Position numbers and translations under genes: made by a program. Shown in pieces: positions 1 through 10,850 of a DNA stretch of 64,000 nucleotides. How positions within the stretch are numbered: position 1 is the stretch's first letter; each line of letters starts with the position of its first letter. Below the pieces are notes generated by a model. It was not told where the DNA came from. It made no database searches and saw only the letters and a list, made by a program, of their open reading frames with translations. Origin of the DNA: Zelopaecilomyces penicillatus (taxonomy: Eukaryota; Ascomycota; Sordariomycetes; Hypocreales; Pseudodiploosporaceae); contig VCCP01000003.1 in assembly GCA_005765155.1 (NCBI GenBank), positions 2,790,001-2,854,000 of the forward strand, in the 5' to 3' direction.

Positions 1-422
1 AAGATGAAATAATAAGTAATAGCTTAGACTCTAGCTCTTCAGAATCCAAGAACAAAGAACCTCTCAGGATAACTCAATACCATACTATACCATATCCACC
101 ACCTAAGAGTGCTGCCCATAAACACCTTAGGGAAGCAGTAATTAAACTTATATAAGTACCAAGCCATATGGATAGAGTTAACCTTTAACTCATAATCACC
201 AAATATATTCATGAATGGACGTTAGAAGAAGGCCTAGGCATCCCTGTTCCAGGAGACTACCTTGGAAGAGCCTTTATGTTGAAAATCAACTATAGCAAAC
301 ACAAAGACGATCATACACTCCTAGACCCTAATCATGTTTTCCACAGCGAAATCAGTTGGATATCATGTATCGACTTCTCCTATTTTTAACACCAGAAAAC
401 AAAAATCCAGAATGAATTCTTC

Positions 423-1010
423 CTATGCTATATAGGAGCACGAGGAATCAAGAATATCCTCATAGGAGATCAATTCGTTGACTGGTACGAGGCTGAGTAC
501 TTTGCACCTTTTGGAATTGGTATGTTCGAACCATACCCCAAGACCCCAGAAGAATGCAGATAAGGAGCTGAAAACAAAGACTGTAAGTCTATCTATTGCG
601 AGGTCCATAAATGGGAAAAGCTTGAATTAGGACATAACGGACCACAACTCATAGACTATGGAAAGAAGGACTTATATGATTGCACCAACCTCAAGTGCGA
701 TATACACTCATAATAGAAGCTGGTATAATGGCATGAAAGACGATTACTGGAAGACAGTATCCCAGGAAGAACTCAATGCAAAGCTATGATGGCGATCAAC
801 TGCAATAAACCTCGGTGCAGACAATATGCGGAAGAAAATAAACGCATATATAAGGAAATAAAGAACCTCTATAAATAAGAATTCAACTTCCGAACCCATA
901 AAGGAAGTCAAGCCAATCGAACTCTATACCATATAATCACTCAAGGCTTGGATAGAACAAATTATAACGGACTATGCAAGGAATGCAATCCTGGAAACTT
1001 AAAAAACGAG
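423..1010 (+). pseudogene. Gag/nucleocapsid-like region with repeated C-X4-C-X2-H motifs
   Basis: Upstream of the protease, one reading frame carries a spaced series of Cys/His motifs. C-X4-C-X2-H occurs at 582-608 and 681-707. C-X4-C-X2-Y occurs at 801-827, where Tyr (TAT) is one transition from His. A shorter C-X2-C lies at 975-986. All four are in the same frame, separated by stops typical of RIP. This is not the usual single CCHC zinc knuckle of gypsy Gag. It looks like a multi-finger nucleocapsid or an extra zinc-binding domain, which is inference. The true start lies at or before the window edge and cannot be placed. Confidence 0.6.
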
Positions 1011-1092
1011 TAAAGTTGCCTGTAAGAGGGTTATAGCGCGACCCCCTATGAAAGACCCTCTATGCAATAGGCACTAATAGGCTTAAACTAAT

Positions 1093-4000
1093 GATGGAAA
1101 TACAGATTATAGGACATTGTTTCCATACTCTAGTAGATAGCGGAGCAATGGGCAATTATATATCACTAAAAGCTGTGAATCGTATATGATTATTATGGTA
1201 TGATAAGGAAGAATCATACCCCTTGTATAACCTAGAAGGAAATACCTTTGCCTATAATGAAGGATAGATCAATAAAGAGACTGATTATCTCCAATTCGAA
1301 GTCCAAGGATATTAAGATAATGCTATATTCGATATAATGGATACTAGAGAATACGAACTTGTGTTAGGCTATCCCTGGTTATTTGATAGTAACCCATAGA
1401 TCGATTGGAAGATAGGCCAGATGCGATGGAGCGATATCGTATTGTCTCTAAGAAATCATGAAGATCCAATGACAATAGGCAAAGCGAAGAAAGTATGCTT
1501 TATAGCTACCGAGAAGGGCCTCCTACCAGGAAATTATACCAAAAAACGATATAATGGTTGACAATGATAAACCCGATGGGTTATTGCCGCCCTTAGGATA
1601 ATAATAGAGCAACTACGAGAACACTCCAAGGATGAATCACCCTTAGATATGGAAAAACGACTTGCACCTATATTGAAAGAATACCATAAGTACGTTAAAC
1701 TGTTTCGCGAAGAGCTCAAAACAAAGCTCCCCTTGCACAACCAATAGGACCACGAAATTCAGATCATGGATAGAAAGAAGCCTACTTTCACCAAGATCTA
1801 TACACTGAATGCCAAGGAACTCGAAATATTACAAGAGTACCTTGACGAAATGCTTGAAAAGGGATATATCCAACCATCCATATCCAAAGCAGGATACCCT
1901 ATTATGTTTGTACTAAAAAAGAATGGCAAGCTACAACTGGTTATGGATTATCGATTATTGAATATAGTCATAATCAAGGATCGGATACCCTTACCGTTAA
2001 TTAACGAACTATGCGATCGATTGTATGGAATGAATTGGTTTACTACTCTAGACCTCAAAGGAGCATATAACTTGATTCGAATGAAGAAAGGCAATGAATG
2101 GAAAACCATTTTCAGAATCAAGTTTAGACTTTTCGAGTATCTGGTAATGCCTTTTAGCTTAATCAATACCCCTGCAATATTCCAGCGTATGATTAATAAC
2201 ATTCTCTAAGAATATTTGGATATCTTTATAGTAGTCTATCTAGATGATATCCTGATCTTCTCCCGAACGGAAGAAGAATATAGAGAATACGTCCATAAGG
2301 TACTATAACTACTCCAAGATAATAATCTTCTCATCGAACCAGAAAAATATGAATTTCACAAGCAAACGGTTACCTTCCTAGGATATATCTTCTTACCAGG
2401 TGAGATTCGAATGGAATCAGCAAAAATCGCTGCAGTATATGACTGGCCGATACCATGAGACGTTATGAACGTACAAGAGTTTTTGGGCTTCACCAACTAC
2501 TACCGAAAGTTTATCCGCGACTATGGCAAAATAGCCGCGCCACTCACTGAATGCATTAAGAAAGATCGTAAATTCCTATAGAAACCCGATATGGATACCG
2601 TATTTGAAAAACTTAAGAAGTGAATCTATGAAGAACCTATACTAGCGATGTATAATCTAGATAAACCTATAGAACTCGAAACTAATGCTTCAAACTATAC
2701 CATCGGAGCGTAGATTGGATAATGAGATAATAAAGGTAGACTATGACCTATCGCCTTCTACTCTAAGAAACTTTATAGAGCAGAACTCAATTATCCAATC
2801 TACAATAAGGAATTTATAGCTATTATTAAAGCTTTTGATGAATTCTTATATTATTTATGAGGAAGCAATCACCGAATAAAGGTTTTTACCGATCATAAGA
2901 ATATCTCTTACTTTGCTACCATGCAGAAGTTAAACGCACGACAAACCCGCTATACAGAGACCCTTGCGGATTACAACTACGAAATCATCCACCACAAAGG
3001 ATCCAAAAACGGCAGAGCAGATGCTCTAAGCTAACAAAGCGATTATAATGATAGAAAGCCTTATTATAAAGGACAAATCTTTTAAATGACCGAATCAGGC
3101 GCGCTATAGATGAAACTAAACGCTATATATCGAGTTATATCAGCTAACCCTGTCTTGAAACGAGTCAAGCAAGCGTACTCCTTAGAAGATATAGCAAAGG
3201 CATCTAAAGGTATAAAATGGAAAGATGGACATTATAAGTATAATAAGAAACTCTGGATACCTGGAGAACTCTAGGAAACCATTATATAAGAATTATATGA
3301 ATCCCCTGTCTATGGTCATCAAGGAATCATAAAGACCATGGAATGAGTATAAAGATACTATGGATTCAAAGGACTATGATGAGTAGTCCAGAAGGTTATA
3401 AGTGATTGTGTTACTTATGGATGAACCAAGCTGGCAAGACATAAACCATATAGAGAGTTATAACCGCTACCAGTGCCTACGCAACCATGGGAATCAGTAT
3501 CGTTCGACTTTATTATTAAACTACCCCTATCAGTAGAACCCCTTATGGGAGTAGCCTATAACTTGATATGGGTTATTGTGGAAAGACTAATGAAGTTCTT
3601 ATACTTTATACCCTATATTGAAGCAAGCTTGATAGAAGATCTTGTTTATAACTTCAATAGAGTGGTAGTAAGCTCATACGGCTTACCAGAGGAAATCATC
3701 TCCAACAGAGGAACAACCTTTGCCTCTAAATTTTAGTAAGGATTGATGGGATATCTTGGGACCAGATATAGACTTAGTACTGCCTATCACCTATAAACAG
3801 ACAAATAAACGGAACGGATCAATCAGATTATTAAAGGATACTTATATGCTTATATTAATTATTACTAAGATAATTGGGTAAAATACCTACCAACCGTGCA
3901 ACTAGCTTACAATATATCCGTTTCCGAATCAATACAACTCATACCAATGTATGCTAATTATAGATTTATATCGGAAGCATTTCATCTACCATGCTAAGAG

Positions 4001-4530
4001 GGACCAAAATCGGAAAAAGCCATGCTTAATGCCATACAAAAACGATAATTGCATGAAGAACTCCATGCACAACTCCAAATCATCCGTAACAGAATGAAAC
4101 ACTATATAGATCAATAAAGATTGAAGGGATCAATCTTTAAAGAGGGAGATATGGTGTACCTTTTGTGCTATACATCAGGCAAAAATTCTCTAAACATTAT
4201 AACAATATGACCAAGCGACAAATTGGATTTTAAGAAACTTGGACCTTTTAAAGTTAAAAAGGCTATTTCCAACACCAACTATAAACTTTCACTACCAAAG
4301 AATATACAGTTATACCCTGTATTCTATATTTCCTTACTAAGCAAGATACCCGATAACGCGAAGGAATACACAACAATACAAGTGGAAGCAGTGGAAAAAG
4401 AATGGGAAGTAGAGATAATATTAGATACTAGATAGGAAAACAAGTGAAATAAATACCTTATTAAATGGAAAGGCTTTGGACCCAAAGATAATACATAGGA
4501 ACCCGCTAACCATTTGAACCACTACCGCCC
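1093..4530 (+). pseudogene. Broken Pol: protease-RT-RNase H-integrase-chromodomain
   Basis: Protease is recognised by a D-S-G-A active site at 1136-1147. RT begins about 1766, with an FVLKKNGK-like fingers motif near 1906 and Y-L-D-D-I-L-I-F-S from 2237. An in-frame TAA at 2207-2209 replaces an expected Gln. RNase H shows E-T-N-A-S near 2677, where Asp is usual, so a catalytic Asp has become Asn by a G-to-A change. Integrase shows a D-F-I catalytic start near 3500 and S-N-R-G-T near 3700, again Asn for Asp. The chromodomain keeps Y-L-I-K-W-K-G-F-G from 4454 and then an in-frame TAG at the expected Trp. At least two catalytic residues are lost, besides the many stops. Confidence 0.88.
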
Positions 4531-5305
4531 AATACTATGATAGTTCCTTCGGAACCAGTCGGCCCGGCCAAAGACCCCAAATCAACAAACTCGTCGCCCA
4601 AACCCAAGGAAGACCAATCCATCTTATTCAGAGCATCTAGGAACTGTAAATCCGATATCACATGATGCTTATATGCCTCTAGGATAGGAACCAGATCAAT
4701 CCTGTCTTTAGCATCCAACTCCTCCAAACCCCAACGAACCAACTCAGAGCTTCGCTCTTTAGCCTTCTTCTTGAGCTTATGGATATAAGATAAGTGGTTT
4801 AGAGCTGAAGAGAGCTGTGACTGTAACTCAGATAATTGATCTTGGATATCTGAGATATTTTCTCCAGTTTCCTCTTCTTCGGAGTCTAAACGACAGCATT
4901 GCTCCAAAAGTTTCATTACTAATGAAATCAGCAAGAATTAGACGTTTGGACACAACGAGAGTGTGTATATGAAGATGCCACCAAAACACCATCGCAGGAG
5001 CGACCCCGCTTCATACATGCCATATAACGGCTACTGTTTTCTGCTATATAGTAAGATTGTTTTTGTTTGAAACAATAAGAATACAGTATATCTGCTGTTT
5101 CACTATCGAAATCCACTCCCTTAGCTAGCATAGAATATTCAATACCATTAATAAGCGTGATATGCTTAATAGTCTTCTTGGAAGGATATTGTGGTTTCCT
5201 AATGTGATCTGATATTGTAAGAAACAATTCGATATGATATGAGTCCCATAACTCATAAAATATTAAGGAAGGAAGGAAAGGTGTGCCTATGGGCCTTGAG
5301 GACAA
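4506..5305 (-). pseudogene. Antisense ORF of the gypsy element: Zn2Cys6-like cluster plus coiled coil, frameshifted
   Basis: Two abutting minus-strand frames (5305-4928 and 4934-4506) read as one protein interrupted by a single frameshift around 4928-4960. The upstream part has a Cys array between about 5088 and 4995 with spacing X2, X6, X8, X2, X6 between six positions. Three positions are Cys (TGT, TGT, TGC) and three are Tyr (TAT, TAC, TAT), each one G-to-A step from Cys. This is the spacing of a fungal Zn2Cys6 binuclear cluster, followed by Cys-Asp-Gly. The downstream part is a Glu/Gln/Leu-rich heptad region, likely a coiled coil, then a basic stretch and an acidic C-terminus. It overlaps the end of the chromodomain on the other strand. 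Its link to the element is inferred from position. The function is unknown. Confidence 0.55.
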
Positions 5306-5328
5306 GACCTTTTGAGAGGGAGATATTA

Positions 5329-5673
5329 TGTCATGACCTAACAGCCAAGGTTATACAGTGGGCCTCGGTCACGTGACTTGTGATGTCACTAGGTACATAC
5401 CGGAGGCTTGGAACTGTATGGAATTGGATTATGATTCTAAAGGTGATCCTGGGCTTAGGATTACTCTTGAAACCGTGATCCAATGGGACGGCTCACAATT
5501 CTGAGCATGATCCAGCAATAAGGATCACAGCTCAAATCGTAATCCATGATATATATATATACCCTTAATTTTCACTCTTTAGATATAGCTTAGATAGTTA
5601 TCAATACACTTTCAACTTCATTGTATTGTTCGCTACCACTCACTACGCTAATATTTAACCCTTGGTTATGATA
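5329..5673 (+). repeat. 3' LTR of the gypsy element
   Basis: It starts TGTCATGACC immediately after a purine-rich tract ending at 5328. It ends GGTTATGATA, which is the inverted repeat of the start apart from two C/T differences of RIP type. The length is 345 bp. The bases after it (CTTAG, 5674-5678) would be the target duplication, but the 5' flank is outside the window so this cannot be checked. Confidence 0.7.
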
Positions 5674-5793
5674 CTTAGTATCTATCACCAACATGATAGA
5701 TATATTGCTTAGAACGCCCTGACTCATCTACCAATATAAACCCTTTTTATTAGGTTTATCCCTTAGGAATTCACCAAACATTATAAATCAGTT

Positions 5794-8700
5794 TCTATAA
5801 TTAAATAATACCTATATTAAAAACCTAAAGAAAATAAGAGATAGATTAATAATCCTAAAGTTAAGAGAATTAAATTATAAGATAAAGAAGGAAAAGTTAT
5901 AAGAGCTAGAAGATAGCCCCTCTAAAAAGCATATAAATAAAAACATATATCATTCACTAACTATAAATCATTATTAAGTATAATAAAAAGCTATACTTTA
6001 AAGAAAGAGCTATCTATAATAAAAGGCATCTTTGATTAAATAATTATATATAATTATAAAGGATTACTAATTCAAACCCTTATACACTTATAAAGCTCTC
6101 TCTTATAAAGAGATACCTTATATATATTACTCCCTTCTATCTCTATCACCTCTTCTAGCACCTATATTATCTTATTTTATTCCCTTAACCTTTACTATTA
6201 TTTAATTATATCCCTATTTAACTCCTTACTAATATATAATATTAAAATAATAAAGAACTTCTAGATTACTTATACCCTTTCTTTAAATAAGTATTAAAAA
6301 TATAAGTCTTACTACTATTATAGAAGTAATATAGCTTAAAGGAGATATAGGTTTATTTTATAAATATACTAATAAATATACTATATTTATAATAAATCTA
6401 GGGTTTTCTAAGCAACCCTACTTTATAATCCCTTAATAAGACTGGCTTAATTCATTATTAACCCTCTCTTAGAATTTTAATATAGATACCTTAGATTCAA
6501 TAATATATAGCCTTATCTCTACTATATAGCCATTTCCTCAAGGCCTATAAGAACAGAACTAGAGCGATTATCTGATCAAGCTTTATTAACTATTATATAT
6601 ACTAAAGAATAAAGATTAGGTTATTAATTTTATATTATACCCTCTGCTTTAAATTATACTCTATAGTATCTCTAATAATATATTTATAGCCCCTAGAGTA
6701 ATATATATTTTTAAATTAAAGGAATGCTTCTATATATATATAGATCTCTTTAATATTTTATATAAGTTTAAACCCTATAATTATTTAATACTTAATATTT
6801 ATAATTACCTTAATAGGCTAGCTATCTTTTATAAGAATATATTTAATAAATAATTCTTTATTAGGTTTATTAATTATAAGAATATATATTAATATTCCTT
6901 TATTTAGGATTAATTTAAAGGCTAGCTTTATATCTTTAACTTATAAATAGATAAATAAATATATTATACTAAAGAGTTTATATATCTATAAAGATAAATA
7001 CTTTATAAGCTTAATCTCCTTTATAACTTTATATTTATTATTATTCTATATATAAAGCAAGTATAAGGCTAAGAGTATAGCTATTTATCTTTCTTCTAGG
7101 TTTATATTACTATTAAAGGATTAATTAGATTTTACCCTTATCTTAATCAGATTAAAAAAGATTTAAATAAGATCAAATAATCTTATAATAATATATTTTA
7201 TCTATTCCTTAATAATCCCTTCTATTTACTATTAAAAGATTAATACTTATTTAATAGTTTAAATCAGCTTATATCTAGCTATATACTTAGAGTAAGGAGT
7301 ATTATATTATATCTTATTATTAATAAATTAGATATAGCTAAGTATCTATAAAGCTTTTATTATATCACCCTATAGGATCTTAATAATCAAATAGTCTATA
7401 ATTAAGGTATAGATAAAGCATTCTATTTTATTTACTTAAGAGATACTATACTATTCTTAATTAATAGATATACCTTACCTATACTATATAATAACTCTAG
7501 AATCTTCTATATACCTATAAGAGATAGCCTACTTATACTATTTATATAAACTATTATAGTATTACCTATTTACCCTATTAAAGTATAGAAACCTATACTC
7601 TTTAAAGCTATTATTAATTAATAATTAAATAATAAGTTTAAGTATAATAAGATAATCAAGCCTAAGGTAATTAAGACTATTAATATAACTATTATTAAGG
7701 AAGCTAAATTAATTATAACTTAGCTTAATAATAATCAAATAATAGTATCTTAATAATATTCTCTAGGAGCTAATAAGAATAGATTATTTATTACTTATTT
7801 AATTTCTAGACTCTTATCTAGGCTTAGTTTATTTATATATAATAATATTAAGGATACTTAAGGATTACCTAATTAAGATTTATTAAGTAAGGAATTAGAG
7901 TTAATATTAATATAGCTTATATTATATTCAAATCCCTAAAAATAGATTACCTTTAAGGAATAGATAGCTAAGTTAACTTCTCTAAGTATCTTTATAGCTA
8001 ACTTAGATAAGGATATTAATACTTCTAAGGATATTATTATAATCCTAAGGTGGTTTACTAATAGGAACCCAGGCAGGGTATCTTAATTAGATAATAGGTA
8101 TCTTTCTTATAAATAGACCAACCCTCCTAATAGAGAAAAAAGAAATCCAGAAAAGAAATAAAGGAGCTAATAAAAGGAATTAAACCCTTAGCCCCCTCTA
8201 TACTATATACTACTAATTCAATCTATAAGATATAAAAGAGAGACCACTATTTAAATAGATATTAGTTTATCTTTATAATACTTAGGAGTAGTAGGGTATA
8301 CTATAACTATCAAATTCATTAAGAAGATAGATAATATATTCCTTATTAAAAGGCTTATATTATATATTAAATACTCTAATAATTATATTAGTCTTTATTT
8401 TAATAGAATAATTATAGAAGGGATTCTTTAATATATTAAAGAGATAATAGAAGCTTTCTTTAATAGGTTAATAATTTAAGCTATTTAATCTAATAGATCT
8501 AAATATTATACTATATAAGTATAATCAATAATACCTCTACTTATAGATTAAATAATAGAGTTAAATACTCTAGGGATATTAAGGGAGTTAAAAGGATTAG
8601 ATATTAAAGGAATACTTAATTAAGGATAGATAAGATAGAAGAAGTAAAGTATATATATATAGATATCTAAAGGTTATATTTAAATACTATGGCTTGATTG

Positions 8701-9154
8701 GTTATAAATATTGCCTGATTTAATAATAGGGTTATCTTTAATATTCATTGAGAGGGTTTTAATAGCTGGATTAAATACACCCCCTTACTAGTTAACTAAG
8801 CTATAGCTATATAAGCTGCACTTAAAGGGATTGAACTATATAAGTAGATAGGCTATACCCAGGCTATTTAAATAGGCAGATATTATCAAATTCAAGTTTT
8901 TTTTTTCCCCCTTCTACCTAAGAATTTTCTAGTATATTTAAAAGACTAGCTATTAAAAAGCTATCTTCTTTATCTAATCAGTTATAGGATAATCAATTGA
9001 TCCCTTAAGTTCAATTCATTATATCACTGCTTTATAGCTTTTCTTGCCTATTCAATCCTTATAGACTATACTGGCTATATAACTACTCTAAAATCACTTT
9101 ATAGTTCTATAGGTGGTGTTAGTATTATTATATATGTTGTTTTCCTCTTATTAA
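5794..9154. repeat. Unidentified 3.36-kb interspersed repeat, copy A
   Basis: This block aligns collinearly with 18436-21800. Homology begins abruptly at TTTCTATAATTAAAT and ends at TTTTCCTCTTATTAAA in both copies. Copy A keeps more C and G than copy B. Most differences are C/T or G/A, so copy B has been hit harder by RIP. Reading TAA/TAG as mutated Gln/Trp opens long + strand frames over about 6.7-8.7 kb, but no diagnostic transposase or RT motif was recognised. No terminal repeats or target duplication were seen. The short sequence 5674-5793 before it is AT-rich and featureless. Confidence 0.75.
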
Positions 9155-9782
9155 AATACTATTAAAGAAAGATATAGAATAATATTTTCTTAACTATAGT
9201 CTATTACTTTAAGTATTAAAAGTTTATATTATAATAGAATAAAGAATTAGTAATTCTAATATTATTTAAATAGTTAATATTAAAAGTATACTTTAATTTA
9301 TAATATATATTATCTGATTATAGTATAAACTTCCTTATAAAAGCTTATTATAACTTAATTAAATAAATAAAAGTTTAACTAATATAATGGATTAACTTAA
9401 GGGCTATAATTAGATTTATTATAATCTTAATATAGTGATATAGATTTATACTTTATATAGTTATTAATAATAGATCTAAAATAAAAGGGCTTCTCCCTTA
9501 GATACTATTTAATCAGGGTATAAAATATATTTAAATATCTAAGTATAATCCTATAATCAATTCTATAATTAAAGTTAATTATTAGAGTCTTATATCTATA
9601 ATAATAAAGATATTAAAAGGGGATTCTAAATAAATAAGATACCTTAAAATAGTTATTCTTATAGATAGAACTGTGATTAAATCATCCTATAGCTTTTCTG
9701 CCTTTTATCTTATATATAGGTATAACCTTATCTTATTAGTTAAAATCGAATTTCTAATATAAAGGCTTATTAATTAGGATAT
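9155..9782. other. AT-rich remnant upstream of the copia insertion
   Basis: Highly AT-rich, stop-dense sequence with no recognised domain. It was contiguous with 16087 onwards before the copia element inserted, as shown by the GATAT duplication at 9778-9782 and 16082-16086. It is probably part of an older element of unknown type. Confidence 0.5.
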
Positions 9783-10257
9783 TATTAAAATAGGCGGGTT
9801 TTATATAACAGCCTGACCTGTTATAAGATTAGTAGCTAGACCTACTATAGCTTAGCAGCTAAACCTGCTATAGCCCTAGCAGCCAGACCTGCTATAAGGT
9901 AGCAGCCTGACCTGCTATAAGACCTAAAAAGCCCGTGCAGCCTGACCTGCTATATCAGGCTAGACTAGTAAAATAAGGGCTTATCCCTTATACCCCTCCC
10001 TTTCTTATTATTTGGAATGCTTAGAAATCTAAAGAAATATTATTTGGAATTCTTAAATAATTCCAAATAATCCTAGTATTATTTAGATATATAAGATAGC
10101 TGGATTCCTAGCTGAATCCTGCTTTCTTTCTCTATCAGCAATTCAATCACTTCTTTCTTCTTTTCTACAGACTTTACTCTGGATAACTATTCGCTGCCTT
10201 TCTTCCACTGCTATCGCTACTAGCTTTAGTTATAACTTTATACTGCAAATTGCAATA
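9783..10257 (+). repeat. 5' LTR of the copia element
   Basis: The 5' copy begins TATTAAAATA where the 3' copy has TGTTAAAATA, the usual copia-type LTR start. It ends GCAATA. Positions 9805-9957 hold about six degenerate 20-23 bp units of the form TAGCAGCCTGACCTGCTATA, each of them an imperfect palindrome. A perfect 12-bp inverted repeat with a 9-bp loop lies at 10039-10071 (ATTATTTGGAAT and its complement). Transcription signals within it were not resolved. Confidence 0.95.
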
Positions 10258-10271
10258 GGTTATGAGCCCGG
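10258..10271 (+). other. Primer-binding site, initiator tRNA-Met anticodon arm
   Basis: GGTTATGAGCCC directly after the 5' LTR is complementary to the anticodon stem-loop of eukaryotic initiator tRNA-Met (GGGCTCATAACC), including the CAT anticodon. Drosophila copia and relatives prime from an internally cleaved half of initiator tRNA-Met rather than from the tRNA 3' end. The match here points to the same mechanism. Confidence 0.8.
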
Positions 10272-10850
10272 AAGAATAGTTATTCCAGACTGTAAAAAGA
10301 AGACTCTTTTTCCTGCTGTATTCAACCTCTTTACATATCAGATTTTTCGCCCCTCCTCTGACCAGTCGGACCCTCATTTCCCACCAATCAGAAGTCACGA
10401 AAAACACTGCACACACAAGAGTTGAACATCGGACCTACAGCTTACGGCACGACCCACTTTCGGATTTATAGATTACTAATTCGGACTTACAGAATTACAG
10501 GTCACGGCTTTACTAACTACGCCAAATACAGTTAAACACTCGAATTACTAGTCAACTTTGCAAAAGGCCCATATAAGACTATAGAAGTCGGCTGACTAAG
10601 CAAAGACGCTGTGCCAGCTACGCTATAACCCGACTATAGCTAGCACGTGACAGGCAACCCTTACGCCTGGCACCCCTTTAGCCAATTGGCTAGTTCCAGG
10701 GCTCTTACTAAGACCCAGCCATATATAGCACTGCTATAACCGGCACTTTCAGCTGTTATAACACTGTTATACAGCTATAAGCTTATTTTTAGAAGCTTAT
10801 TTTTCTTTTATACCGCTATAACCACCAGCTATAGCAGTCTGACCCTGAAA

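Larger units (their letters stand above)
1..5673 (+). mobile_element. RIP-degenerate Ty3/gypsy chromovirus, 5' part cut by window edge
   Basis: A Ty3/gypsy LTR retrotransposon lying on the + strand. The 5' LTR is outside the window. The order seen is nucleocapsid-like Cys/His motifs (582-827), protease D-S-G-A (1136-1147), RT (1766 to about 2450, Y-L-D-D at 2237-2248), RNase H (E-T-N-A-S near 2677), integrase (about 3290-4000), chromodomain (about 4400-4530), an antisense reading frame (4506-5305), a purine-rich tract (5311-5328) and the 3' LTR (5329-5673). The PR-RT-RH-IN order plus a C-terminal chromodomain defines a chromovirus. The reading frames are riddled with TAA/TAG stops where Gln or Trp is expected, and some motif residues show G-to-A changes, as RIP produces. 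It is surely inactive. Confidence 0.93.

Noticed and set aside
5794..9154. Possible Starship captain (DUF3435 tyrosine recombinase) in the 3.36-kb repeat
   Set aside because: Mentally undoing RIP stops gave long frames but no R-H-R-Y type motif I could defend.
9805..9957. Regularly spaced repeats that could suggest a CRISPR-like array
   Set aside because: Units are contiguous and degenerate, lie inside a eukaryotic LTR and have no unique spacers.
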